Below, piece after piece: positions 13,899-20,344 of a stretch of DNA of 20,766 bases. The stretch spans positions 1-20,766 of the IMG/VR virus record IMGVR_UViG_3300027969_002585; one strand, 5' to 3'. Position 1 is the stretch's first letter. Every line of letters starts with the position of its first letter. A program made the position numbers and the translations under genes. The stretch comes from a virus. Under the pieces are notes generated by a model. That model had not been told where the DNA came from, did not search any database, and saw only the letters and a list, made by a program, of their open reading frames with translations.

Positions 13899-14504
13899 TC
13901 ATTTTTTATCAAACAAAATAGCAGATGCAACCAACAAAGCAGTTTGTACTTCTTCAATGTCTTTTGGTTCCTCTTTCCAGCCTACACTTATCTGTCCAAT
14001 AAATACTCCAGGCTCAGCAGGAACACTGATACGGCACATGTAGTTAACACCGTAATCACGATAAACAAATCCAATAAAACTCTGCGGTTTGAGATAAGGA
14101 CTACAGGGAATCTTGCCTGACATCAATCCAATCACATCGTTGTTGTTGTCATAGTTTTTAGAGAATAAACCAACATTGAACCCATCGTGTGCTCGTTCTC
14201 TGCCAGCATCTCTGGTGGATAGAAATGCTACCTTGCGTGTGTTAGCTAACGTGTTTACTTCTAATATTGCCACCATGTCTGCATTGGCCTGGGAAAGTAA
14301 AAATTTATAAGCTTCTTCGTACTTGCCATTCATCTTGGGCATGGCCTGTTGAGCACGATAACTTGCTAAAAAAGCATCTTTTTCAGAGTAGACGATCCAC
14401 CCGCCAAATCCCAATACACATAGGAATACAACTGTGAATAGGCGAAATGGACTTTCGCCTATATAGGTTAATAAACTTAAAAGAAAATCTTTAAGTTTGT
14501 CCAT
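13899..14504 (-). CDS. Membrane-anchored unknown protein of the amino-acid cluster
   Basis: 201 residues. One transmembrane helix lies at about 20-42 (LFTVVFLCVLGFGGWIVYSE). The soluble domain that follows has alternating strands and helices: MVAILEVNTLANTRKVAFL, IPCSPYLKPQSFIGFVYRDYGVNYMCRISVP, GVFIGQISVGW. The pattern is loosely like a GAF/PAS-type sensor fold, which is only an impression. It overlaps the symporter gene by 14 bases, so the two are co-translated and may form a complex. It could be a regulatory or accessory subunit of the transporter; alternatively a membrane protein unrelated to transport. No family recognised. Confidence 0.8.
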   Translation of the reverse strand: MDKLKDFLLSLLTYIGESPFRLFTVVFLCVLGFGGWIVYSEKDAFLASYRAQQAMPKMNGKYEEAYKFLLSQANADMVAILEVNTLANTRKVAFLSTRDAGRERAHDGFNVGLFSKNYDNNNDVIGLMSGKIPCSPYLKPQSFIGFVYRDYGVNYMCRISVPAEPGVFIGQISVGWKEEPKDIEEVQTALLVASAILFDKK

Positions 14505-15765
14505 CCGTAGCTACCTCTTTGTCACAGACAAATGCTGTAACTGCCACGTTACCGTGTACGTGACTTGCTGTTCGAATCATATCCATTAGTGGATCAACTG
14601 CAATCAACAACACCAATACAGCTTCGCTTGGAAGTTTTAACAGGTCACAAACCACTGCCACTGTGGCCACTGTGAGGATACCAGTTGTACCTGCACTTGC
14701 TAGACCAGCTAGAATACTGCCAAACAATACAACTAACAAACCAGTTACTCCCATCGGTGCACCATATATGTTGGCAATAAACACTGTGGCAATTGCATAA
14801 TAAACAATACTGCCAATGCGGTTAACTGTGAAACTCAGTGGTACAGTTAGCTCTACACCTGTTCTTTCAAACTTTAACTTGTGTAGGGCTTCTTGTGCAT
14901 ACGGGATACAGGCTAAACTACTGCGTGAACTGATAGCAACAATTAGCGTTTCCTTAGTTTCTTTGATCACAGTCATTAGGCTCAGTCCAGAACGTTGCCA
15001 AATAACAACGGTACCAGCAGCAATAACCAATAATCCGCCAATGGCCTGTTGCATAATAAACTCAACCATGGTCAAGAAAATGCCAACACCTACCTTGCCA
15101 ACCTGACTGCTGATCATTGCCAATAATGCAAACGGTAGGAAATAGTTTAAGAACTTGAAGATACTAATACTGGCCTGCTGGACGCTTTTCAACACATCAA
15201 CCAGCATTTCTTGCCCTGTACTTTTGATGTTGCCCAAAGCAACACCAAATATCAAACAGAAGATAACAATCTTTAAACTTTCGCCGGCAGCTAACGTGTT
15301 AAAGATATTTTCTGGAATAAACTTCTGTGCCATCTGCATTGGGTCAACATGTGGTGCAACCGGCATGGGTTCTTTTAGTGTGATGTTGAGATCGCTTCCA
15401 GATTCTTTATCGTTGACAATTGCACCGAGTTGTGCTTGTTTTGCAGGAGTCATTTCACTGCCAGTCAATGCAACAGTGCCAACACCGATCACTGCGGCAA
15501 GAAACATACTGCCAACAAAGCCTATGATAATTTTACGTATCATTGATGCACTGCCTTCTTTTTGTAGTAGACTAATAACACCAACTAAAATAGTTGCAAG
15601 TAGGAAAGGTATTACAACAACTTTAAGCAAGCTGATGTAAATTCCCCCAACACTTTCAAAGTTCATACTTTGTGCAGGTGCATACACTCCTGCCAACACT
15701 CCGATTATGATTGACCCTAAAATAGTCCAGGGACTAGTTAAAAAAGATTTTAAATTAAAGCTCAT
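14491..15765 (-). CDS. DAACS-family dicarboxylate/amino acid:cation symporter
   Basis: 424 residues, a GltP/DctA-type inner-membrane secondary transporter with the expected eight helices and two hairpins. HP1 has SSRSS (279-283). Helix 7 has NRIGS (315-319) where the family has NMDGT. HP2 has SAGTTGILT (358-366). Helix 8 has DPLMDMIRTASHVHGN (391-406). By comparison with GltPh, the Asp and Arg that bind the substrate amino group and acidic side chain are kept (D395, R398), but two sodium-site aspartates are replaced (I317, N406). Substrate is therefore probably an acidic amino acid or dicarboxylate, with changed ion coupling. It follows the binding-protein gene by 12 bases, with AGGA before the ATG. 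Such a transporter is highly unusual in a phage. Confidence 0.93.
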   Translation of the reverse strand: MSFNLKSFLTSPWTILGSIIIGVLAGVYAPAQSMNFESVGGIYISLLKVVVIPFLLATILVGVISLLQKEGSASMIRKIIIGFVGSMFLAAVIGVGTVALTGSEMTPAKQAQLGAIVNDKESGSDLNITLKEPMPVAPHVDPMQMAQKFIPENIFNTLAAGESLKIVIFCLIFGVALGNIKSTGQEMLVDVLKSVQQASISIFKFLNYFLPFALLAMISSQVGKVGVGIFLTMVEFIMQQAIGGLLVIAAGTVVIWQRSGLSLMTVIKETKETLIVAISSRSSLACIPYAQEALHKLKFERTGVELTVPLSFTVNRIGSIVYYAIATVFIANIYGAPMGVTGLLVVLFGSILAGLASAGTTGILTVATVAVVCDLLKLPSEAVLVLLIAVDPLMDMIRTASHVHGNVAVTAFVCDKEVATDGQT

Positions 15766-15777
15766 GATGTTTCCTAA

Positions 15778-16617
15778 TTATTTCTTTACAGGAGCCGGAG
15801 TCTTTTTCTCAGCCTTGTATCGATCCATTAACTTCTTTGTGTCAATATTGCTGTATTCGTTTCTAATAACATAGTTGACTATGCTCAGTAGTTGTACTGA
15901 ATTAACATTCGTAGCCACAGCAATGTTATCAATGGAGTCGGAGATGGTTACTGTTTTGGTAGTAATTGCCGCTTCGGGTTTTTCAAATGAAATTTTCTTA
16001 ATTTCAAACTCATCTCTATAACCGGCAGCAATTGTGCCGTTGGTTACATTGTTAATGATTGTGTCCCAACTATCTTCGGGAGTATACACAGCTTTGGGGA
16101 AATTTGCACGGGCAAATGTATCATAACTTGAATTACGGACAAAAGATATCTTGCCGTTAAATGTTCTAATTACTTCATATACTTCTCGGCCTTGTGAATT
16201 TTGACTCAACCAAAGGCGGTTAATAATCATTGCTTGTTTGAGTTTGATATAGGGATCACTAAATCTAACAACTTGTAAACGTGGCCCAGTTACAGATAGT
16301 TTGCTCACAGCAAGATCTGCACGACCGTCACGTACCTGTTCTACAACTTCGGCGAAACTTTCTGCATCTCGTCTAAACTGTACGGGGACTCCAATTACAA
16401 CACCAATTCGGCGTGCAATTTCTACATCAAGTCCTTTAATGTCGTCACCTTCACCACTAAAGAATGGAGGAACGTCTTTTTTAGTCATAGCAATGATTAA
16501 GACGTTTTTCTTCTTGATTGCGGCAATGTCTGTGGGTAGTGGTATTGTTGAAGTGGGTAGCTGTGCGTACACAACTGACGAAAACAAGACCAAGAGGGTA
16601 GCTAATAGTTTTTTCAT
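15778..16617 (-). CDS. Periplasmic amino-acid-binding protein (SBP family 3)
   Basis: 279 residues with a signal peptide at 1-18 (MKKLLATLLVLFSSVVYA, cut before QLP). The mature part is a bilobed family 3 solute-binding protein. VPPFFSGEGDDIKGLDVEIARRIG is lobe 1; DGRADLAVSKLSVTGPRLQVVRFSDPY contains the T-x2-R pair that usually grips the amino-acid carboxylate; EDSWDTIINNVTNGTIAAGYRDE is the lobe 2 ligand segment. A Lys/Pro-rich tail ends the protein. This family normally serves ABC importers, but here it precedes a secondary symporter by 12 bases. Two TAAATA motifs (16630-16625 and 16668-16663) lie upstream; no Shine-Dalgarno is seen. Confidence 0.92.
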   Translation of the reverse strand: MKKLLATLLVLFSSVVYAQLPTSTIPLPTDIAAIKKKNVLIIAMTKKDVPPFFSGEGDDIKGLDVEIARRIGVVIGVPVQFRRDAESFAEVVEQVRDGRADLAVSKLSVTGPRLQVVRFSDPYIKLKQAMIINRLWLSQNSQGREVYEVIRTFNGKISFVRNSSYDTFARANFPKAVYTPEDSWDTIINNVTNGTIAAGYRDEFEIKKISFEKPEAAITTKTVTISDSIDNIAVATNVNSVQLLSIVNYVIRNEYSNIDTKKLMDRYKAEKKTPAPVKK

Positions 16618-16624
16618 AGTATAT

Positions 16625-16668
16625 TATTTATGTTATTAAAAGTACAACTTAATGACCGCAATTATTTA
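16625..16668 (-). promoter_or_regulatory. Tandem TAAATA late-type promoter motifs of the amino-acid cluster
   Basis: On the minus strand CATAAATAAT (motif 16630-16625) and CTAAATAAT (motif 16668-16663) precede the binding-protein gene. They match the T4 late promoter core TATAAATA and the motif seen before most leftward genes in the window. The inner one would give an almost leaderless mRNA. Confidence 0.55.
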
Positions 16669-16673
16669 GTCAT

Positions 16674-16696
16674 AAAAATAGGATCTTGCGATCCTA
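16674..16696 (-). terminator. Rho-independent terminator after the Ala/Val/Glu-rich gene
   Basis: On the minus strand a 7-bp stem TAGGATC / GATCCTA with a GCAA tetraloop is followed by five T. It separates the 16720-17373 gene from the amino-acid cluster downstream. Confidence 0.88.
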
Positions 16697-16719
16697 CTTC
16701 TAAGTATGCCCAGATTAAA

Positions 16720-17373
16720 TTACTTGCCTAACAGTGTATCAACTTTGGCTTCAGCAACATTTAAACGTGCTTCGATAGCGTCTAATACTGGATCTGCTGG
16801 GGTAGCAACCGCGTCAAAAATGTCAGCGTGAACTTCTGCTGCAACTTCTTCTCCTGTAGCGGCTGCAATAACTTCGGCAACTGCGGCTGCAACTTCTGCT
16901 GCAACTTCTGGTGCTGGTACTGGCATGTCGGCAACTGCTTCCATGATAGCGGCGGTAATTGCCACTGGATCCATAACAACCTCTGGCTCGGCGGCAACAA
17001 CTGCTTGAACTGCGGCTGAAACAATTTCAGCAACTTCTGAGTGCTCAACTGCTGGTGCTTCTGCTTGTGCTGTGACAACATCAGCAACAATGTCAGCAGC
17101 GTCTGCGTGGTCAACACTTGGTGAAAGTGCAACTACTTCGGCAACTGCTGCTTGGATGTTCTCAACTGCTTGTGCTGCGGCTGCAACAATAGCGTCAACA
17201 TGTTCTTGAGTTTTTACAGCGATCAATCGATCAACTTGTCCTTCAACAACGGACAATCTTGTGTCTAATTCTTCAATGCTTTTGGCATTGTCTGTGTTAA
17301 CTGATGTACCAGTTAGTGTTGCCAACTTGGCTTCTACGGAAAACAATCTTGCGGCTAGGTCTTCAAATCTCAT
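16720..17373 (-). CDS. Ala/Val/Glu-rich low-complexity protein with matching terminal coiled coils
   Basis: 217 residues from the ATG at 17373, chosen because AAAGGAG lies just before it; a longer start at 17418 is unlikely. Both ends carry the same heptad pattern: near the N-terminus LAARLFSVEAKLATL and LDTRLSVVEGQVDRL, and at the C-terminus IEARLNVAEAKVDTLLGK. Between them about 140 residues are degenerate Ala/Val/Glu/Pro repeats (VAEVVA, EVAEIVSAAVQAV, EVAAEVAAAVAEVIAAA), strongly acidic. There is no signal peptide. It could be a fibrous spacer in the virion or an intracellular filament or shell protein. Single-gene unit with its own promoter motif, 5' hairpin and terminator. Function unknown. 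Confidence 0.83.
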   Translation of the reverse strand: MRFEDLAARLFSVEAKLATLTGTSVNTDNAKSIEELDTRLSVVEGQVDRLIAVKTQEHVDAIVAAAAQAVENIQAAVAEVVALSPSVDHADAADIVADVVTAQAEAPAVEHSEVAEIVSAAVQAVVAAEPEVVMDPVAITAAIMEAVADMPVPAPEVAAEVAAAVAEVIAAATGEEVAAEVHADIFDAVATPADPVLDAIEARLNVAEAKVDTLLGK

Positions 17374-17396
17374 GAGGTGCTCCTTTGGGTATGAGT

Positions 17397-17424
17397 GTGT
17401 ACCATTGTAGTACACCATTATTTA
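17397..17424 (-). promoter_or_regulatory. TAAATA promoter motif with 5' hairpin
   Basis: GTTAAATAATGG (motif 17424-17419) is followed by a hairpin GTGTAC / GTACAC (17415-17410 and 17402-17397) with a 7-base loop. The predicted start (about 17413) lies at the base of this stem. The arrangement resembles those at 7772-7801 and 10223-10256. Confidence 0.45.
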
Positions 17425-17452
17425 ACTATTAACCTATTACAATGATATTACA

Positions 17453-18169
17453 TCAACCCCAATATTTGCTGTTATCTAAGCTGTCCCAGTAGGCTTGGTT
17501 GTTGCGATTGATAAAGTTTTTAGTTAGGTACTTGGCCATACCTAGATAGCCCATCTTCTTAAATCTACGACTGTCCTGACCAAAATGGTGTCTGATAATC
17601 TTAAACTTTCTTGGGCTGTACATCCTAGATAAGAAGTAGTCCTCAGATGTTGAAAAGTTTTCAGGAAACCCACCATACTCTTCAAACTTGTCCTTGCGTG
17701 TTAGCATGAATGCTCCAACCGCAAAAGGTGAGAAGAATTTTAATGTGTGATTGATTAGGTTAAAAGCAGTAAACCCAATCTTTGCTCGTATGTCTCGATC
17801 ATAACATTTAATGTTTAGTCCAATAAGGTGCAGATTCTTTGATTCAATTTTGTTAACAGCATCTTGAATAACAGTATTCTTAAAGAATCGAACATCAGCA
17901 TCAATGAACAATATGTAAGGAGTGGTGACTAGTTTAGCGCCATTGTTCTTGGCAATAGATACTGGGCCGCCTTCAATGATTTCAACGTTCAATCTAGTAC
18001 TATTATTCAGTATAACTTGTCTAGTGTTATCCGTAGAACAGTCAGCAATAATAACTCTAGTGTTGCCTATATCTTGACTGCGTAAAGAATCTAGCAAATG
18101 GTGTATGTAATTCTCTTCATTCTTGCAAGGAACTACAATGGTAATTTTATCGCTTATTGTTTTAGACAT
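17453..18169 (-). CDS. Family 2 glycosyltransferase
   Basis: 238 residues with the GT-A fold of family GT2. TIVVPCKNEENYIHHLLDSL opens the nucleotide-binding half. LFIDADVRF carries the metal-binding DxD motif. AFMLTRKDKFEEYGGF and SEDYFLSRM form the acceptor side with the likely catalytic acidic residues. No membrane helix is apparent, so it is a soluble or peripheral enzyme that transfers a sugar from an NDP-sugar. It begins 22 bases after the LpxH-like gene, with GGTAGAAGGA as ribosome site. With that neighbour it may modify LPS or surface glycans, for example to block other phages; glucosylation of phage DNA is less likely for this family. Confidence 0.92.
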   Translation of the reverse strand: MSKTISDKITIVVPCKNEENYIHHLLDSLRSQDIGNTRVIIADCSTDNTRQVILNNSTRLNVEIIEGGPVSIAKNNGAKLVTTPYILFIDADVRFFKNTVIQDAVNKIESKNLHLIGLNIKCYDRDIRAKIGFTAFNLINHTLKFFSPFAVGAFMLTRKDKFEEYGGFPENFSTSEDYFLSRMYSPRKFKIIRHHFGQDSRRFKKMGYLGMAKYLTKNFINRNNQAYWDSLDNSKYWG

Positions 18170-18190
18170 CGTCCTTCTACCTTAAAATTA

Positions 18191-19075
18191 TTAAACTTTA
18201 GTTGCCACTTCATTGACGCTAGAGTCATTTCGCAACTGATCTGGTCTTTGAATGTTAGTTCCACTCTCCCCGGAACGTCCTGAGGATTGTTCACGTGAAC
18301 TGCTATCAGTATCAGTAGCCACATTATCTGTCTCCTTGGTCCAAGTTATGATTTCCCAGCGGCCATCATGGTGTTCTACCAGTGCTGTGCATGACTCAAC
18401 CCAGTCGCCGTCATTCATGTATGCTACGCCGTTGATCTCCTTGATCTCTGCGTGATGTATGTGCCCACAGATGACACCATCGAAGCCACGCTTCTTGCAG
18501 TAGTTGGCCAAGTTTTCTTCAAACTTGAATATAAAGTCTACTGCTCGTTTAACCTTGTACTTAAGAAAGCGGCTAAGGCTAAAGTACCCAAAACCCATAC
18601 GGCGACGAATCCAATTAAATTTATTGTTGAGCTCAAGAACAAAGTCATAGGCTTTATCTCCTAGGAACGCTATCCACGGTGCCAGTCGTGTAATGCCATC
18701 AAACAGATCTCCGTGTGTGACTAGATAGCGTTTGCCATCCGCGCCTATGTGTTCCGTTTGATTGTGTATTTCTATTAGACCAAATGAAAAACCATAGGGT
18801 ATCATGGGTCTTAAAAATTCATCGTGATTGCCTGCTATGAATACAACTCTAGTTCCACGCTTGGCGTGACCTAATACTCTGCGTACCACATTGGTATGGC
18901 TCTGCTTCCAACGCCATTTGTTCTGTTGAATCTTCCAGGCGTCGATTATATCTCCCACAAGGTATAGTGTATCACAACTATTATGCTTGAGGAAATTATT
19001 TAGTTGTCCTGCCTTGCAGTCTTTGGTACCTAAGTGGACATCGCTTACAAAAATACTACGATAAGTCTTTTGCAT
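18191..19075 (-). CDS. Metallophosphoesterase, LpxH-like (UDP-2,3-diacylglucosamine pyrophosphatase type)
   Basis: 294 residues from the ATG at 19075; the TTG one codon earlier is less likely. The metal-binding blocks of calcineurin-like phosphoesterases are complete: SDVHLG (D12, H14), VGDIID (D42), AGNHDE (N83, H84), VTHGD (H121) and GHIHH near residue 208. The KWRWKQSHTNVVRRVLG segment and overall order match the LpxH2-type proteins of proteobacteria, which cleave UDP-diacylglucosamine in lipid A synthesis. Residues from about 245 form a Ser/Asp/Asn-rich polar tail not seen in that family. No signal peptide. The gene precedes a glycosyltransferase, which supports an envelope role. Other pyrophosphatase substrates are possible. 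Confidence 0.88.
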   Translation of the reverse strand: MQKTYRSIFVSDVHLGTKDCKAGQLNNFLKHNSCDTLYLVGDIIDAWKIQQNKWRWKQSHTNVVRRVLGHAKRGTRVVFIAGNHDEFLRPMIPYGFSFGLIEIHNQTEHIGADGKRYLVTHGDLFDGITRLAPWIAFLGDKAYDFVLELNNKFNWIRRRMGFGYFSLSRFLKYKVKRAVDFIFKFEENLANYCKKRGFDGVICGHIHHAEIKEINGVAYMNDGDWVESCTALVEHHDGRWEIITWTKETDNVATDTDSSSREQSSGRSGESGTNIQRPDQLRNDSSVNEVATKV

Positions 19076-19108
19076 CAAATATTTAACGAATATTCGATTA
19101 CATTAAGA

Positions 19109-19753
19109 TTACAAAGACATCAATTCATCAACAAAATCTAACAATAATTTGTGGTGGTCACCATTGTGATACCGGCCCTGCATCCATGAGTAGCTAGCAT
19201 ACCAATGAGGTTCGCTTTCTAGATGACATCCCATGATGCCTACATTGCCTTGTATGACTGCCATGGGGTCACCGTTGGGATATAGACCCCATATCTTGGC
19301 AGTGTCTATACCTGAGCCTACTAGAGCACAACCATCATAGAAGAACATTGTCTCTTCTTGACCCTTCCACAATACTCGTTGATTCTTGGCGTGTGGCCTG
19401 CGTGTGTCAGCACCTGGGCGGGTGATATACTGTTCTGCTCGTATGTCTTTGAGTAGATCAAAGTAATAGTGTTCGGCCCAATAGGCTCCCATACAGATGC
19501 CTAGGTACTTGCCACCACTGCGCACAAACTGTTTGACCGCATCACCATTCTCACTGAACAGGTAATCAAAGCTGCTGGCATCGCCTATGCCTCCCGGAAC
19601 AGCAACACAGTCTACATCGTCAAAGAAATTCCGCTCAACTTCGTGGCGGGTAAAGATTTTAAAACTGTAATGAGAACTTAATGCTGTCATAATCCCATTG
19701 CCGCTTTGCACACTGCATTTAGGTTGATGCAAGAATAATGCTATCTTTTTCAT
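19109..19753 (-). CDS. Class I glutamine-amidotransferase-like protein (BPL_N type)
   Basis: 214 residues from the ATG at 19753; a GTG directly before it is the alternative. The fold markers are FHQPKC near the N-terminus, VAVPGGIGDASSFDYLF, the nucleophile elbow YLGICMGAYWAEHYYF with the candidate catalytic Cys, and GCHLESEPHWY near the end, where His and Glu would complete the triad. This matches the biotin-protein-ligase N-terminal type of GATase-like domain, often found alone in bacteria with unknown role. It lies 30 bases before the LpxH-like gene. A function in amide transfer or as a small-molecule hydrolase is possible; no partner synthase is encoded here. Confidence 0.85.
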   Translation of the reverse strand: MKKIALFLHQPKCSVQSGNGIMTALSSHYSFKIFTRHEVERNFFDDVDCVAVPGGIGDASSFDYLFSENGDAVKQFVRSGGKYLGICMGAYWAEHYYFDLLKDIRAEQYITRPGADTRRPHAKNQRVLWKGQEETMFFYDGCALVGSGIDTAKIWGLYPNGDPMAVIQGNVGIMGCHLESEPHWYASYSWMQGRYHNGDHHKLLLDFVDELMSL

Positions 19754-19767
19754 CACAGTTCTTTATG

Positions 19768-19923
19768 TTAGTGCTCACTTTCGAAAGTTTTGGGCACGAC
19801 TCCTACTCCTTTCGGGCCAGCAGCCGGCCCACACGTAAACCACAAGGGTCCTAAGGTAGTGTGTTCTATTCTTAAATTAATTGCACCAGCTTTGTTTAGC
19901 TTCGCCGTAATACTCTCTAGCAA
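19768..19923 (-). CDS. Possible small protein in the structured spacer before the amidotransferase-like gene
   Basis: An open frame runs from within the end of the nuclease gene to TAA at 19770-19768 and reads like coding sequence: ...LRIEHTTLGPLWFTCGPAAG then PKGVGVVPKTFESEH. Starts are all non-ATG: TTG at 19923 (51 aa), TTG at 19845 (25 aa, AGGA just before it), or GTG at 19797 (9 aa, behind AAAGGAGTAGGAG, the strongest Shine-Dalgarno in the spacer). The stretch is GC-richer than the surroundings. It could instead be a leader peptide or a structured RNA. Existence is uncertain. Confidence 0.3.
   Translation of the reverse strand: MLESITAKLNKAGAINLRIEHTTLGPLWFTCGPAAGPKGVGVVPKTFESEH
19771..19830. 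other. Structured GC-rich spacer with two hairpins
   Basis: The 123-base spacer between the nuclease and amidotransferase-like genes can form GGGCC / GGCCC (19814-19818 with 19826-19830) and GTGC / GCAC (19771-19774 with 19794-19797) enclosing the palindrome ACTTTCGAAAGT (19777-19788). No tRNA features (no T-loop GTTCRA) and no terminator T-run. It may be a leader RNA element of the downstream gene. Confidence 0.35.
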
Positions 19924-20323
19924 ATCCGTTGGCAATTAAGGCAGCACGTAGACTCTGTCCATTGATCAGTATATCACCTAGCACACGGCCACCAAACTTG
20001 TCCCAACCGTACATGGTGACTTGGAACTTGCCTCCGGCTGCTGCTGCTTGGTTGATAGCATTTTTAGTGAACGCTGAAGCAGCATCACCACGTTGTGCTT
20101 CGCTCGGACATTGGGCACGGAATCCTTTTTCCGGAGTGTCAACTCCGAAGACTCTGATGGCCAACTCTGGCTTAAGCGGTTTAGGTAGAAAGGGCGCAGC
20201 AATTACAACTGTATCGCCATCACTCACTCTTAAAATTTGTGCATCATAAGTTACACCTTGTGGTGTTTTTTGTGCAAATGCTAGTGCAGGTACTGCTAAC
20301 AACAATAATAAAAATCTTTTCAT
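19877..20323 (-). CDS. Secreted staphylococcal-nuclease-like endonuclease
   Basis: 148 residues. The signal peptide is 1-17 (MKRFLLLLLAVPALAFA, cut before QKT), so the mature enzyme acts in the periplasm or outside the cell. The SNase core is intact: VSDGDTVVI supplies the Ca-binding Asp, IRVFGVDTPEKGF the first catalytic Arg, second Asp and Glu, and FGGRVLGDI the second catalytic Arg. AQCPSEAQRG and the C-terminal LIANGFAREYYGE are typical of proteobacterial homologues. It would degrade DNA or RNA with calcium. It has a TAAATA motif overlapping the previous gene's stop (20350-20345) and a GGAG ribosome site. Cargo could be extracellular DNA or the DNA of competing phages. Confidence 0.93.
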   Translation of the reverse strand: MKRFLLLLLAVPALAFAQKTPQGVTYDAQILRVSDGDTVVIAAPFLPKPLKPELAIRVFGVDTPEKGFRAQCPSEAQRGDAASAFTKNAINQAAAAGGKFQVTMYGWDKFGGRVLGDILINGQSLRAALIANGFAREYYGEAKQSWCN

Positions 20324-20344
20324 ATTAACTCCAATAAGTGCTAT

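Noticed and set aside
13844-13957. N-terminal extension of the racemase to 13957
   Set aside because: The family starts at the GILGGMGP strand; the added 38 residues would run into the end of the upstream gene and contain no conserved pattern.
16782-17132. Gln/Leu-rich open frame on the same strand inside the Ala/Val/Glu-rich gene
   Set aside because: It is a by-product of the repetitive codons (GCA, GAA, GTT) read in another frame; the main frame has the ribosome site, coiled-coil ends and terminator.
19757-19876. tRNA or rRNA gene in the structured 19.8 kb spacer
   Set aside because: There is no T-loop sequence, no acceptor pairing and no CCA; only a 13-base match to 23S rRNA.
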